Source: Flavobacteriaceae bacterium UBA2540
Lineage (GTDB): Bacteria > Bacteroidota > Bacteroidia > Flavobacteriales > Flavobacteriaceae
DNA length: 60,136 nucleotides
Direction of reading: 5' to 3'
Assembly: GCA_002340765.1 (NCBI GenBank)
Contig: DDMS01000041.1
Coordinates: 502 to 60,637, forward strand
In this document: one piece after another, positions 1 to 8,483 of the stretch
Layout: every line of letters begins with the position of its first letter
Numbering within the stretch: the first letter of the stretch is position 1
Translations under genes and position numbers: made by a program
Notes under the pieces: generated by a model
What the model was told of the DNA's origin: nothing
What the model saw: the letters and a program-made list of their open reading frames with translations, nothing else
Databases searched by the model: none

Positions 1-137
1 TAAAATTATCTAGATAATTTTAAAAACATTTTCATCGAAAATTGGAAAAGCATATCCAAAAAGCTTACTGCTTTTTTCTTTAAAAATTTTTCTCCTGATC
101 GATTTTTGATATTTTTATAAATATCTTCTTGGTTCAT
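1..137 (-). pseudogene. 5' fragment of a YigZ/IMPACT-family gene with two frame breaks
   Basis: Reading the minus strand from the ATG at 137 gives MNQEDIYKNIKNRSGEKF, a YigZ-like amino end. The frame then slips. In the next frame KEKSSKLFGYAFPIFDENVF continues the family pattern, and after a second slip KNYLDNF follows. Both slips sit in homopolymers (a T5 run near 87-91 and an A4 run near 14-20, read on the minus strand) and each is repaired by adding one base. As written, the ORF from the ATG stops after 43 residues. The gene is cut by the window edge. It lies just upstream of the HAD gene on the same strand, a plausible shared operon. Family assignment rests on a short stretch, so it is tentative; sequencing error is as likely as a true pseudogene. 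Confidence 0.5.
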
Positions 138-158
138 AAGTCTCCAAAAATCTAATAA

Positions 159-764
159 TTACAAATAGTTTTTATCAAATAATTCTGTCACACATTCTTT
201 TGTTGGATTGAGATTCCAAACTTGAATTCCTAACAAACTTGCGCCAACAGTATTTTCTTTTAAATCATCTACAAACAAAGTTTCATCAGGTGAAAGTTGG
301 TTGGATTTCAATACAAATTCGTAAATCTCAGTATCTGGCTTCCTCAAATTGATTTCATGTGAAAGATAAAATTGCTCAAAACAATTTTTAAATTCTGTAA
401 AAAATGGAATTCCAACTGAATTTTTAACAGACTCAATATGTAAATCATTGGTATTGCTCAATAAAAATAACCTATATTTTCCTGAAGCAGCTAACTTTTT
501 CAAAAAAAACAAACGATTTTCTGGAAAATCCAATAAAACAGCATTCCAAGCAAATACCAAATCTTCTTCAGAAATAGGAAAACTTGATGAAAAATAGTCA
601 ATAAAATCAGCTGTTTCGATCAAACCTTTTTCGTAATCTTGATACACTTTTATCATTTCAGGTGTGATTTTAGAAACTCCTAACCTAGCCATTTCTCTGT
701 AAGTGGCTTCTTTATCTAAATTGATAAAAATATCTCCAAAGTCGAAAATTATATTCTTAATCAT
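159..764 (-). CDS. HAD-superfamily hydrolase (HAD-IA, YihX-like phosphatase)
   Basis: A 201-residue cytosolic hydrolase of the haloacid dehalogenase superfamily, probably acting on a small phosphorylated metabolite. Motif I is FDFGDIFINLD with the nucleophile Asp8; motif II is LLSNTND (Ser near 103); the motif III lysine lies in LRKPD (near 142); motif IV is FVDDL (near 167). The residue two after the nucleophile is Gly rather than Asp, as in the YihX-type subgroup. A helical cap of about 75 residues follows motif I. The start overlaps the stop of ribD by 8 bases, so the two are co-transcribed; the substrate cannot be told from the sequence. Confidence 0.85.
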   Translation of the reverse strand: MIKNIIFDFGDIFINLDKEATYREMARLGVSKITPEMIKVYQDYEKGLIETADFIDYFSSSFPISEEDLVFAWNAVLLDFPENRLFFLKKLAASGKYRLFLLSNTNDLHIESVKNSVGIPFFTEFKNCFEQFYLSHEINLRKPDTEIYEFVLKSNQLSPDETLFVDDLKENTVGASLLGIQVWNLNPTKECVTELFDKNYL

Positions 765-1770
765 TGCTATATATTTTCAAAATATCATTTTTTATATCAA
801 TTTCAGAAACCATTTTTCCTGAAAAAACTGGTGCTTTTACCCCATTTTTAAAAACTTTTTCTGTTGAAAAAATATACGCTTCATCCCACAAATTTTCATC
901 AATAAAAGTTTGGATTGTTTTGGTTCCTCCTTCAATAATTAGAGATTCAATATGATGTTTATATAAAATAGCACAAATTTTTTTTGCTACATTTTTATCA
1001 AAATTGATACCTTCAAAAATCAGTTTTTCTGATGATTTTTCGTTAGAATTCATCTCATTTGTAATAAATATCGTTTTGACAGTTTCGTCGTAAACAAAGA
1101 GATTTTTTGGAATTTTCAACTCTTTATCAATTACGATTCTTATTGGAATTTCTCCAAACCAACTACGTACATTTAATTTTGGATTGTCAGACAAAACAGT
1201 ATTTGTTCCTAACAAAATTGCATGTTCTTGAGCTCTGAATTTATGAGCCAATTGCTGCGAATATTGATTAGAAATCCAAATAGGTTTTTGCTCATTTTTA
1301 GTTTTAGGAGCCATAAAAAAATCAGCAGTTTGCGCCCATTTTAAAATGATATAAGGACGTTTTTTTTTTTGAACCGTAAAAAATCGCTTGTGATGTTCTC
1401 TACATTCTTTTTCTAAAACTCCAACTTCAACATCAATTCCAGCATTTTTAAGACATTCAATTCCTTTTCCTGCTACCAAAATATTTGAATCTACACAACC
1501 AATCACTACTTTTTTAAACTGATGCTTTACCAATAAATCCGCACAAGGAGGCGTTTTTCCAAGATGTGAGCAAGGTTCAAGCGTCACATAAATAGTTGAT
1601 TCTTTTAAAACAGCTACATTTTTTACTGAATTTACTGCATTTACTTCTGCATGATTTTCACCATAAACAGCTGTAAAACCTTCACCTATAATTTTATTTT
1701 CATGCACAATTACTGCACCTACAGCAGGATTTGGGCGCGAAATTCCAATCGCATTTTTAGCAATTTGCAA
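757..1770 (-). CDS. ribD: Riboflavin biosynthesis deaminase/reductase RibD
   Basis: Bifunctional enzyme of riboflavin synthesis: the amino-terminal zinc deaminase converts diaminohydroxyphosphoribosylaminopyrimidine and the carboxy-terminal domain reduces the ribosyl group with NADPH. Zinc-site residues are visible: His40 and Glu42 in HAEV, Cys67 and Cys76 in EPCSHLGKTPPC. The reductase domain begins near RPYIILKWAQTAD (138). The start given is TTG at 1770. The reading frame stays open upstream to 1800 and encodes INHEFYIKRCL, which matches the usual RibD amino end, but the codon in the Met position (1798-1800) reads ATC. The true start may therefore be a non-standard ATC 3 bases after the preceding stop, or a base error. 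Sits between the LEA-type lipoprotein gene and the HAD gene in one minus-strand run. Confidence 0.93.
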   Translation of the reverse strand: MQIAKNAIGISRPNPAVGAVIVHENKIIGEGFTAVYGENHAEVNAVNSVKNVAVLKESTIYVTLEPCSHLGKTPPCADLLVKHQFKKVVIGCVDSNILVAGKGIECLKNAGIDVEVGVLEKECREHHKRFFTVQKKKRPYIILKWAQTADFFMAPKTKNEQKPIWISNQYSQQLAHKFRAQEHAILLGTNTVLSDNPKLNVRSWFGEIPIRIVIDKELKIPKNLFVYDETVKTIFITNEMNSNEKSSEKLIFEGINFDKNVAKKICAILYKHHIESLIIEGGTKTIQTFIDENLWDEAYIFSTEKVFKNGVKAPVFSGKMVSEIDIKNDILKIYSND

Positions 1771-1803
1771 ACAACGTTTTATGTAAAATTCGTGGTTGAT
1801 AAA

Positions 1804-2268
1804 CTAAAATTTTATAATTATTTCTTCTATTGTATCGATGATAAATTCTTTTTTAAAACCCAAAACTACGTAATTCAAATTTCCTTTCAACTGCACTTTT
1901 ACAGGTTTATTTGTCAATACATTGAGCAATCCTCCTAAAATTCCGTTTTTTTTATTTTCAAAAATTTGCTTTGATGGAATGGCAATTTTTAACGGAATTG
2001 TAAAATCTTTTCGAGAAGGAATTTTAAAAACATCTGACGAAACTTGCGCAATAGCTGCATCATTAATGATCACTTTAATTTGGTCAGTATACATTTTTCC
2101 ACCAACATCATTTGGATTGTTAAAATAAGCATTTGCTCCCAAACGTATCGTATCAGAGATAATATTAATAATTTTAATATCATCAACCTTTAAAAAAACT
2201 GGTGCTTTTTTAACAGAACAACTAAAAAAAAATAAAAAAATTCCAAAAAAAATGACTAGCTTTTTCAT
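1804..2268 (-). CDS. LEA type 2-family lipoprotein
   Basis: A 154-residue exported protein. The amino end MKKLVIFFGIFLFFFSCS is a lipoprotein signal peptide with the acylated Cys near position 17. The rest alternates short beta strands, with an NNPNDVGGKMY segment and a conserved-looking pattern of the LEA type 2/WHy beta-sandwich family (for example the IPSRKDFTIPLKIAIP stretch). Members of this family are usually anchored in the membrane; no reaction is known. First gene of the lipoprotein-ribD-HAD-yigZ run; ribD starts within a few bases of its stop. Divergent from the GNAT gene at 2322, so the short gap should hold both promoters. Confidence 0.75.
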   Translation of the reverse strand: MKKLVIFFGIFLFFFSCSVKKAPVFLKVDDIKIINIISDTIRLGANAYFNNPNDVGGKMYTDQIKVIINDAAIAQVSSDVFKIPSRKDFTIPLKIAIPSKQIFENKKNGILGGLLNVLTNKPVKVQLKGNLNYVVLGFKKEFIIDTIEEIIIKF

Positions 2269-2321
2269 CTGTAAATTTTAAAAAAAATAGGTAAATTGCC
2301 CTTGCAAAAATACATTATTAA

Positions 2322-2813
2322 ATGTCAAATCAAGAGTATATAATTAGAGAAATTGAGCAAAAAGACAATACTCAACTCGCTTTTATTGTAAGGAATGTGA
2401 TTCTAGAAATGGGCGCTCCAACTGTTGGAACAGCTTATGAAGACAAAGCAACAGACCAACTTTTTGAAACCTATCAAAAAGAAAAAGCAATATATTTTGT
2501 ATTAGAACATCAAAATAATATTTTGGGTGGAGCTGGAATTGCAAAATTGGATAATTTTGAGGGAAATGTATGCGAACTGCAAAAAATGTATTTTTTACCA
2601 GAAGCAAGAGGAAAAGGTTTGGGCTCAAAATTAATTAATATTTGTCTTGAAAAAGCAAAAGAATTTGGATTTAAAAGATGTTATTTAGAAACACTTCCTT
2701 ACATGAATGGTGCTGTAAAGTTGTACAAAAAAAATGGTTTTCAAAATTTGGAAAAATCTATGGGAAATACTCGTCATTATTCGTGTGATATTTGGATGAT
2801 TAAAGATTTATAA
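2322..2813 (+). CDS. GNAT-family N-acetyltransferase
   Basis: A 163-residue cytosolic acetyltransferase of the GNAT fold. The acetyl-CoA pyrophosphate-binding motif is EARGKGLGSKLI (about residues 94-105), preceded by the strand ELQKMYFLPEARG, and the final strand holds the common YKKNGFQNL pattern. Substrate is not predictable: the family acetylates amines on proteins, antibiotics or small metabolites. It is followed after 7 bases by prmC on the same strand, a pairing that suggests co-transcription. Confidence 0.85.
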   Translation: MSNQEYIIREIEQKDNTQLAFIVRNVILEMGAPTVGTAYEDKATDQLFETYQKEKAIYFVLEHQNNILGGAGIAKLDNFEGNVCELQKMYFLPEARGKGLGSKLINICLEKAKEFGFKRCYLETLPYMNGAVKLYKKNGFQNLEKSMGNTRHYSCDIWMIKDL

Positions 2814-2820
2814 ACATATT

Positions 2821-3720
2821 TTGACAACACTAAAAGAGTATAAAAAATATTTTTTTGAAACCTTAAAAAGCGATTTTCCAAATACTGAAATCGATACTTT
2901 TTTTGCTTTTCTTATGGAAGAATATTTAAATTTTAAAAGAATAGACATTGTTTTAAAACCTGACTTTTTGGTTGATGATATAACAAAAAATGAATTAAAT
3001 ATTGCTTTAGAAAAATTAAAAAATCACGAACCAATTCAATATATACTCGGAAAAACGGAGTTTTTTGGATTTCCATTTATCGTGAATAAAAACACTTTGA
3101 TTCCAAGACCAGAAACAGAAGAATTGGTTGTATGGATTTTGGAGGAAGTCACACTTTTACAAAAATCAATTTTAAAAGAAATTTCAATTCTAGATATTGG
3201 AACTGGATCAGGTTGTATTGCGATTTCATTCTCAAAAAAACTAAGAAATGCCAAAACTTATGCTATTGATATTTCAAAAAAAGCACTAAAAATTGCTAAA
3301 AAAAATGCTAAACTCAATAAAGTTTTTATTAATTTTTTTGAAATAGATATTTTGAAAATCAATTCTTTAGAAAACCTTAAAAAAGACCAAAATTCATCAA
3401 ATCAACCTGTGAAATTTGACATAATTGTTTCAAACCCTCCTTATGTTCGGAATTCAGAAAAAATTGAAATCAATAGAAATGTTTTAGAAAACGAACCACA
3501 TCAAGCCTTGTTTGTTTCAGATGAAAATCCTTTACTATTTTATGAAAAGATAGCTGATTTATCAGAAAAACATCTTACGAAAAATGGCATTCTATTTTTT
3601 GAAATCAATCAATATTTAGGAAAAGAAATTTTAGAAATGTTATTACAAAAAGGGGTTAAAAATTTCGAAATCAGAAAGGATTTATTTGGAAACGAACGAA
3701 TGATTAAAGCAACATTTTAA
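2821..3720 (+). CDS. prmC: Release factor glutamine methyltransferase PrmC
   Basis: Methylates the glutamine of the GGQ motif in peptide-chain release factors 1 and 2 using S-adenosylmethionine. The amino-terminal helical domain covers about residues 1-85 (with QYILGKTEFFG near 73-83), followed by the SAM-binding strand LDIGTGSGCIAI (124-135) and the catalytic NPPY at 205-208. Length (299) is close to the family norm of about 280. The start is TTG at 2821, chosen because the encoded MTTLKEYKKYFFETL matches the family start and no ATG is in frame upstream. The carboxy end NERMIKATF is typical. Located directly after the GNAT gene. Confidence 0.93.
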   Translation: MTTLKEYKKYFFETLKSDFPNTEIDTFFAFLMEEYLNFKRIDIVLKPDFLVDDITKNELNIALEKLKNHEPIQYILGKTEFFGFPFIVNKNTLIPRPETEELVVWILEEVTLLQKSILKEISILDIGTGSGCIAISFSKKLRNAKTYAIDISKKALKIAKKNAKLNKVFINFFEIDILKINSLENLKKDQNSSNQPVKFDIIVSNPPYVRNSEKIEINRNVLENEPHQALFVSDENPLLFYEKIADLSEKHLTKNGILFFEINQYLGKEILEMLLQKGVKNFEIRKDLFGNERMIKATF

Positions 3721-3749
3721 TATTATTCATAATTTTTATTCTCAAAAAA

Positions 3750-3780
3750 ATTGTAGAAATTAAAAATGATTTTATATTTG
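3750..3780 (+). promoter_or_regulatory. Bacteroidetes-type promoter for tRNA-Gly
   Basis: The -7 box TATATTTG (3773-3780) fits TANNTTTG and is preceded, after 19 bases, by ATTG (3750-3753), close to the TTTG -33 box. The tRNA begins 12 bases downstream. This is a pattern match only. Confidence 0.6.
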
Positions 3781-3792
3781 TGATACTTTACT

Positions 3793-3865
3793 GCGAGAGT
3801 AGCTCAGTTGGTAGAGCTTTAGCCTTCCAAGCTAAATGTCGCCGGTTCGAGCCCGGTCTCTCGCT
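3793..3865 (+). tRNA. tRNA-Gly (anticodon TCC)
   Basis: A 73-base cloverleaf. The acceptor stem GCGAGAG (3793-3799) pairs with CTCTCGC (3858-3864), with discriminator base T. The D arm contains AGCTCAGTTGGTAGAGC. The anticodon stem TTAGC/GCTAA encloses loop CTTCCAA with anticodon TCC, which reads glycine codons. The T arm contains the standard GGTTCGAGCC. The 3' CCA is not encoded, so it depends on the CCA-adding enzyme, whose gene lies at 28200-29612. Confidence 0.96.
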
Positions 3866-3866
3866 C

Positions 3867-3897
3867 AAAAACGTTACAAATTGTAGCGTTTTTTTTT
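3867..3897. terminator. Intrinsic terminator after tRNA-Gly, probably bidirectional
   Basis: The stem AACGTTAC / GTAGCGTT (3870-3877 with 3883-3890, one wobble pair) is followed by T7 (3891-3897) on the plus strand, and on the minus strand by a T run from the preceding A run. It therefore suits both the tRNA and the rhomboid gene that ends at 3896 from the other side. Confidence 0.75.
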
Positions 3898-4549
3898 ATA
3901 ACCTTTTCAATTTACTACCAAAAAGTAATAACAATACTATTGGAATTGCCAATAAAACGACGAAAATTGTATTTGTTAAAAATAGCTCAGGAACTAATAA
4001 AAGTGTGATTGTAAAACCTCCAATGGTACCTCCTAAATGCGCAGCATGTCCAATATTTCCTAGCTGTTTTTTCATCCCATAAATAGAATATAATAAGTAT
4101 CCAACTCCAAAAACATAGCCTGGCATTGGAATGGCAAAAAACAATAACAATTTCATATCCGGAAATAATAAAATAGAAGCATACAAAATTCCTGATACAG
4201 CTCCAGATGCACCTATGGCACTGTAATATGGTTCATCTTTATGATAAAAATAGGTATATAAATTGCCTGCAAGTAAGCCTCCAAAGTAAATCAGTAAGAA
4301 ACTAAAAATGCCAAGCATTGAAGAAACAATTCCGCCAAAAAGATACAATGCATACATATTGAACCCTAAATGCATCCAATCTGCATGTAAAAAACCAGCA
4401 CTTATCATTCTTATTTTTTCACCATTTGAAATTTTATTTATTTGAAATTTGTATTTTTCAAAAAAATGATAATTGTCAAATCCTTTCATCGAAAACAATA
4501 CATTCGCAATAATAATAAGGACAAATACTAAGTTCAGATTTTCTAACAT
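3896..4549 (-). CDS. Rhomboid-family intramembrane serine protease
   Basis: A 217-residue membrane protein with about six hydrophobic segments. The catalytic serine is Ser115 in AIGASGAVSG (the rhomboid GxSG motif), and the catalytic histidine is His171 in GHAAHLGG. The oxyanion-site His60 and Asn64 lie in HLGFNMYALYLFGG. It cleaves transmembrane segments of other membrane proteins within the inner membrane; substrates are unknown. The first segment starts at the ATG at 4549. Its stop codon overlaps the T run of the tRNA terminator. It is divergent from the acyltransferase gene at 4632. Confidence 0.92.
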   Translation of the reverse strand: MLENLNLVFVLIIIANVLFSMKGFDNYHFFEKYKFQINKISNGEKIRMISAGFLHADWMHLGFNMYALYLFGGIVSSMLGIFSFLLIYFGGLLAGNLYTYFYHKDEPYYSAIGASGAVSGILYASILLFPDMKLLLFFAIPMPGYVFGVGYLLYSIYGMKKQLGNIGHAAHLGGTIGGFTITLLLVPELFLTNTIFVVLLAIPIVLLLLFGSKLKRL

Positions 4550-4631
4550 CCTACAAACATAAGAAAATTGAAAAGTTTTAAGTAATAAAGTTTCATATTA
4601 AATGTAGATATTTGCAACATAATTTCAACAT

Positions 4632-5549
4632 ATGCAACTCCTACTTTTCGGAATCGTTTATCCATTCGCATGGCTTTTTTCAAGATTACCAATGAGAATT
4701 TTATATATGATTTCTGACGTTTTGTTTTTCCTGATTTATCATGTTTTTGGATATAGAAAAGAAGTGGTTTTAAAAAATATTTCTTCCGCATTTTCTCATA
4801 AAACCCTTTCAGAAAGAGAACAATTATCCAAAGAATTTTTCAAACACTTTACAGATATTCTAATGGAAAGTGTCAAAGCATTTTCAATGGGAGAAAAGGA
4901 GATTTTTAAACGTTATAAATACAAAAATCCTGAGTTATTAAATTCATTTGTTAACGAAGGAAAAAGCATTGCATTGGTTGGCGCACATTTGGCTAATTGG
5001 GAATGGTGTGTTAATTTACCTTTGATAACTAATATTCCTATTTATGGCTCTTACAATCAATTAAAGAATCCTTATTTTGAAAGAGCGTTGAAAAAATCAA
5101 GAGAACGTTTTGGGTTTATTGGCATCAAAACCTTTGAAACCGTAAAAATAATGATGTCAAATTACCAAAAACAACATCAAGGATTGTATATTTTATTGAG
5201 TGATCAATCTCCTTTGATTGAAAAAACATTGTATTGGACTAAATTTTTTGGGGTAAAAGTTCCTGTTCATACGGGACTAGAAATGTTGTCAAAAAAGTTT
5301 GACTTAATTGTCATTAATCATCACACAAAAAAAATCAAAAGAGGATATTATGAAACTTTATTTGAACTAGTTACTGAAAACCCTAAAAGCTTTAAAAACT
5401 ATGAACTGACAGAAAAATACCTCAATATTACGGAAAAAAACATCAAAGAAAGCCCTGAAAATTACCTTTGGTCACATAACAGATTCAAACATAAAAACAA
5501 ATATGAAGAATGGTCAAACAACTACTCTCCTAAGAAAACCAAGAGGTAA
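4632..5549 (+). CDS. LpxL/HtrB-like lysophospholipid (lipid A) acyltransferase
   Basis: A 305-residue inner-membrane enzyme of the lauroyl/myristoyl acyltransferase family, which adds a secondary acyl chain to lipid A or a related lipid. A hydrophobic amino end (residues 1-37) anchors it. The HX4E catalytic motif is visible as HLANWE (His119, Glu124), and YILLSDQSP resembles the second conserved block. Length is normal for the family. The last 20 bases overlap the end of the convergent aminotransferase gene. The true acyl donor and lipid acceptor cannot be read from the sequence. Confidence 0.88.
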   Translation: MQLLLFGIVYPFAWLFSRLPMRILYMISDVLFFLIYHVFGYRKEVVLKNISSAFSHKTLSEREQLSKEFFKHFTDILMESVKAFSMGEKEIFKRYKYKNPELLNSFVNEGKSIALVGAHLANWEWCVNLPLITNIPIYGSYNQLKNPYFERALKKSRERFGFIGIKTFETVKIMMSNYQKQHQGLYILLSDQSPLIEKTLYWTKFFGVKVPVHTGLEMLSKKFDLIVINHHTKKIKRGYYETLFELVTENPKSFKNYELTEKYLNITEKNIKESPENYLWSHNRFKHKNKYEEWSNNYSPKKTKR

Positions 5550-6991
5550 CTAACTCTTCTTCAAATAAATGAATAGACTTATGTGAGAAATCATTTTTAG
5601 AAATGTCATACAAATAGTCTTTTGACCAACTTTCAATATTATTAACCAATTCTTTTAATGAATTATAGATAAAATCAAGTTCTTGATTCGTAATTGTTGG
5701 ATGCAAAGACAATCGGATCCAACCTGGTTTTTCGGTATTACATCCTTCTAAAATTTGGTTTTTGATTTTTGTAGATGTTTCTTGATCCACATTTAACAAA
5801 AAATGTCCATAAGTTCCTGCGCAAGAACAACCTCCTCTTGTCTGAATTCCAAAACGATCATTCAATAATTTTACCACTAGATTGAAGTGATATTTTTCGA
5901 AATAAAATGAAAAAATACTCAATCTTTTCTTCTGATTTGGGGCTAAAATCTGAACCCCATCAAGTTTTTCAAAGGTTTCAAACATTCGTTTATTGATTTC
6001 GTTTTCTCGATTTTCAATATTTGAAATACCCATTTTTTCCTTTAATTGAATGGCAAATGCAATTTTGATTGTTTGCAAAAAAGCTGGAGTTCCTCCATCT
6101 TCACGAGTTTCAACATCATCAAAATAATCATGTTGACCCCAGGGATTTGTGTAACTTACTGTACCTCCACCAGGATTATCAGGAACAATATTTTTATATA
6201 ATTTTTTATTGAATACTAACACTCCTGCACTTCCGGGACCACCTAAAAATTTATGAGGAGAAAAGAAAATTGCATCCAAATATTCTTCCTCATTTTCAGG
6301 ATGCATATTTATATTAACATAAGGCGCACAGCAGGCAAAATCGACAAAACACAATCCATTGAAATGATGAATGAGTTTGGCGATTTTATGATATGGAGTT
6401 TTGATTCCTGTGACATTAGAACAGGAGGTAATTGCGACAATTTTAATTTCTCTATGGAGATGTTTTTTGATACAACTTTCAAAATTTTCTACAGAAACCA
6501 ATCCGTTTTCGTCAGCAGGAACAACTTCAACATCAGCAATTGTCTCCAACCAAGAGGTTTGATTAGAATGATGTTCCATGTGTGAAATAAAAATGATGGG
6601 TTTTAAATGATCAGGAATTGTCGTATAATTTTTTAAATTTTCATTAATTTTTAAACCTAAAATACGTTGAAATTTATTCACAACTCCAGTCATTCCAGAA
6701 CCTGAAGTAATCAAAACATCATTATCATTGGCATTTACATGACGTTTTATAATTTTTCTTGCTTTATGATAAGCAAGTGTCATTGTTGCACCAGTTGTAG
6801 AAGTCAGTATGAGTATTTGCTACAAAAGGTCCTAATTCATTGCAAATTTTTTCTTCAATTGGCCTGTATAATCGACCACTCGCAATCCAATCAGCATACA
6901 CTACTTTTTTTACTCCATAAGGAGAATCAAAAGTTTGATTGATGCCAATAATATGCTCTCTAAATTGCGAAAAAAATTGTTCTAAATTCAT
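5530..6991 (-). pseudogene. Class V aminotransferase (cysteine desulfurase-like), frameshifted
   Basis: A PLP-dependent enzyme of aminotransferase class V, split into two overlapping frames. The first part (6991 to about 6810) encodes the amino end MNLEQFFSQFREHIIG through ELGPFVANTHT. The second part (from about 6806 to 5530) resumes with TSTTGATMTLAYHKARKI. Joined they make one protein of nearly 490 residues. The PLP lysine is in FFSPHKFLGGPGSAG, and a GGCSCAGTYGH segment holds cysteines near the carboxy end. The join requires one inserted base to be removed or two to be added near 6806-6810. It could be a true pseudogene, a sequence error, or (less likely) two separately translated pieces, since an ATG occurs at 6783. 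The exact substrate is not known. Confidence 0.75.
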
Positions 6992-6996
6992 ATAAA

Positions 6997-8388
6997 CTAT
7001 TTTATTATTTCTTTGATTTCGTCAATAAATCTCATAGCCAAATGATCAGCAGCTTTTTGAGATTTTGCTTCTGTATAAATTCTGATAATTGGCTCTGTAT
7101 TTGATTTTCTTAGATGAATCCATTCATCCGAAAAATCAATTTTTACACCATCAATCGTATTTACATCTTCGTCTTTATAAGTTATAGCAATGGTCTCCAG
7201 AATTTTATAAACATCAATTTGAGGAGTTAATTCAATTTTATTTTTACTCATAAAATAACTTGGATACGAATCTCTTAATTGTTTACAAGACATTTTTTTA
7301 AGCGCCAAGTGCGATAAAAACAATGCAACTCCTACCAAAGAATCACGTCCATAATGAGAAGCAGGATAAATAATTCCTCCATTGCCTTCACCTCCAATAA
7401 CGGTATTTGTATCTTTCATTTTCTTTACCACATTCACTTCTCCAACAGCACTTGCTGTATATGTCCCTCCATGTTGATTTGTGACATCCCTTAAAGCTCT
7501 TGAAGAAGACAAATTAGACACGGTATTTCCTCCACCCAAACGTCCCAAAACATAATCAGCACAGGCAACCAATGTGTATTCTTCACCAAACATAGAACCA
7601 TCCTCACAAATTAAAGCAAGTCTATCAACATCAGGGTCAACTACAATTCCCAAATTCGCTTTTTCTTTCACAACTAGTTCAGAAATATCTATTAAATGCT
7701 CTTTTAAAGGTTCAGGGTTGTGAGGAAATTGTCCATTTGGTGTACAATATAATTCAACGCATTCCACATTTAATTCTTTTAATAACGCTGGAATAAAAAT
7801 TCCTCCTGTTGAATTTACTGCATCAACAACCACTTTAAAATTGGCCTTTTTTATTGCTTCAACATCTACCAAATCAAGGTTTAAAACTTCTTTGATATGT
7901 TTTTGTAAATATGAATTATCAATTGTGTACGTTCCTAAATCATCAACTTCAGCAAATTCAAAAGATTCATTTTCTGCCAACTCTAGAATTTTTTCACCAT
8001 CAGCAGCATTTAAAAACTCGCCTTTTTCGTTTAATAGTTTTAATGCATTCCATTGTTTTGGATTGTGAGAAGCTGTCAAAATAATACCTCCATCCGCTTT
8101 TTCAAGAGGAACTGCAACTTCAACTGTTGGAGTTGTTGACAATCCCAAATCAACCACATGAATTCCCAAACCAACTAAAGTATTTGCCACCAAATTACTA
8201 ATCATATTTCCAGAAATTCGAGCATCTCTTCCAATAACGACTGATAAATTTTCTTTTTGGGGATTTCTTAGTTTTAGAAAAGCGCCATATGCAGCTGCAA
8301 ATTTTACAGCATCAATTGGAGTTAAATTATCTGAAGTTTTTCCACCAATTGTACCTCTAATTCCAGAAATTGATTTAATTAAAGTCAT
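6997..8388 (-). CDS. glmM: Phosphoglucosamine mutase GlmM
   Basis: Interconverts glucosamine-6-phosphate and glucosamine-1-phosphate on the way to UDP-GlcNAc for peptidoglycan and lipopolysaccharide. The alpha-D-phosphohexomutase fold is complete at 463 residues: the phosphoserine loop TASHNP (Ser107), the metal-binding loop DPDVDR, the sugar-specificity loop GGEGNGG, and the phosphate-binding RKSNTEPIIRIY near the end. GEGNGG rather than GEQSGH marks a phosphomannomutase/GlmM-like archaeal-type branch common in Bacteroidetes, so phosphomannomutase activity is an alternative. Starts 5 bases after the aminotransferase in the opposite sense of transcription order, that is, just upstream of it on the same strand. 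Confidence 0.85.
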   Translation of the reverse strand: MTLIKSISGIRGTIGGKTSDNLTPIDAVKFAAAYGAFLKLRNPQKENLSVVIGRDARISGNMISNLVANTLVGLGIHVVDLGLSTTPTVEVAVPLEKADGGIILTASHNPKQWNALKLLNEKGEFLNAADGEKILELAENESFEFAEVDDLGTYTIDNSYLQKHIKEVLNLDLVDVEAIKKANFKVVVDAVNSTGGIFIPALLKELNVECVELYCTPNGQFPHNPEPLKEHLIDISELVVKEKANLGIVVDPDVDRLALICEDGSMFGEEYTLVACADYVLGRLGGGNTVSNLSSSRALRDVTNQHGGTYTASAVGEVNVVKKMKDTNTVIGGEGNGGIIYPASHYGRDSLVGVALFLSHLALKKMSCKQLRDSYPSYFMSKNKIELTPQIDVYKILETIAITYKDEDVNTIDGVKIDFSDEWIHLRKSNTEPIIRIYTEAKSQKAADHLAMRFIDEIKEIIK

Positions 8389-8483
8389 GGTACTAATTTT
8401 TAAAACAAAGGTACTTTTTTTTTCATCAAAAAGTGTCCCAAAAGGTTGATAAGTTGAAGTAAAAAAAAGAGTAAATAAATTCG

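Noticed and set aside
4543..4791. Minus-strand ORF of 82 residues
   Set aside because: It lies mostly inside the acyltransferase gene on the other strand and has no family features; a shadow frame.
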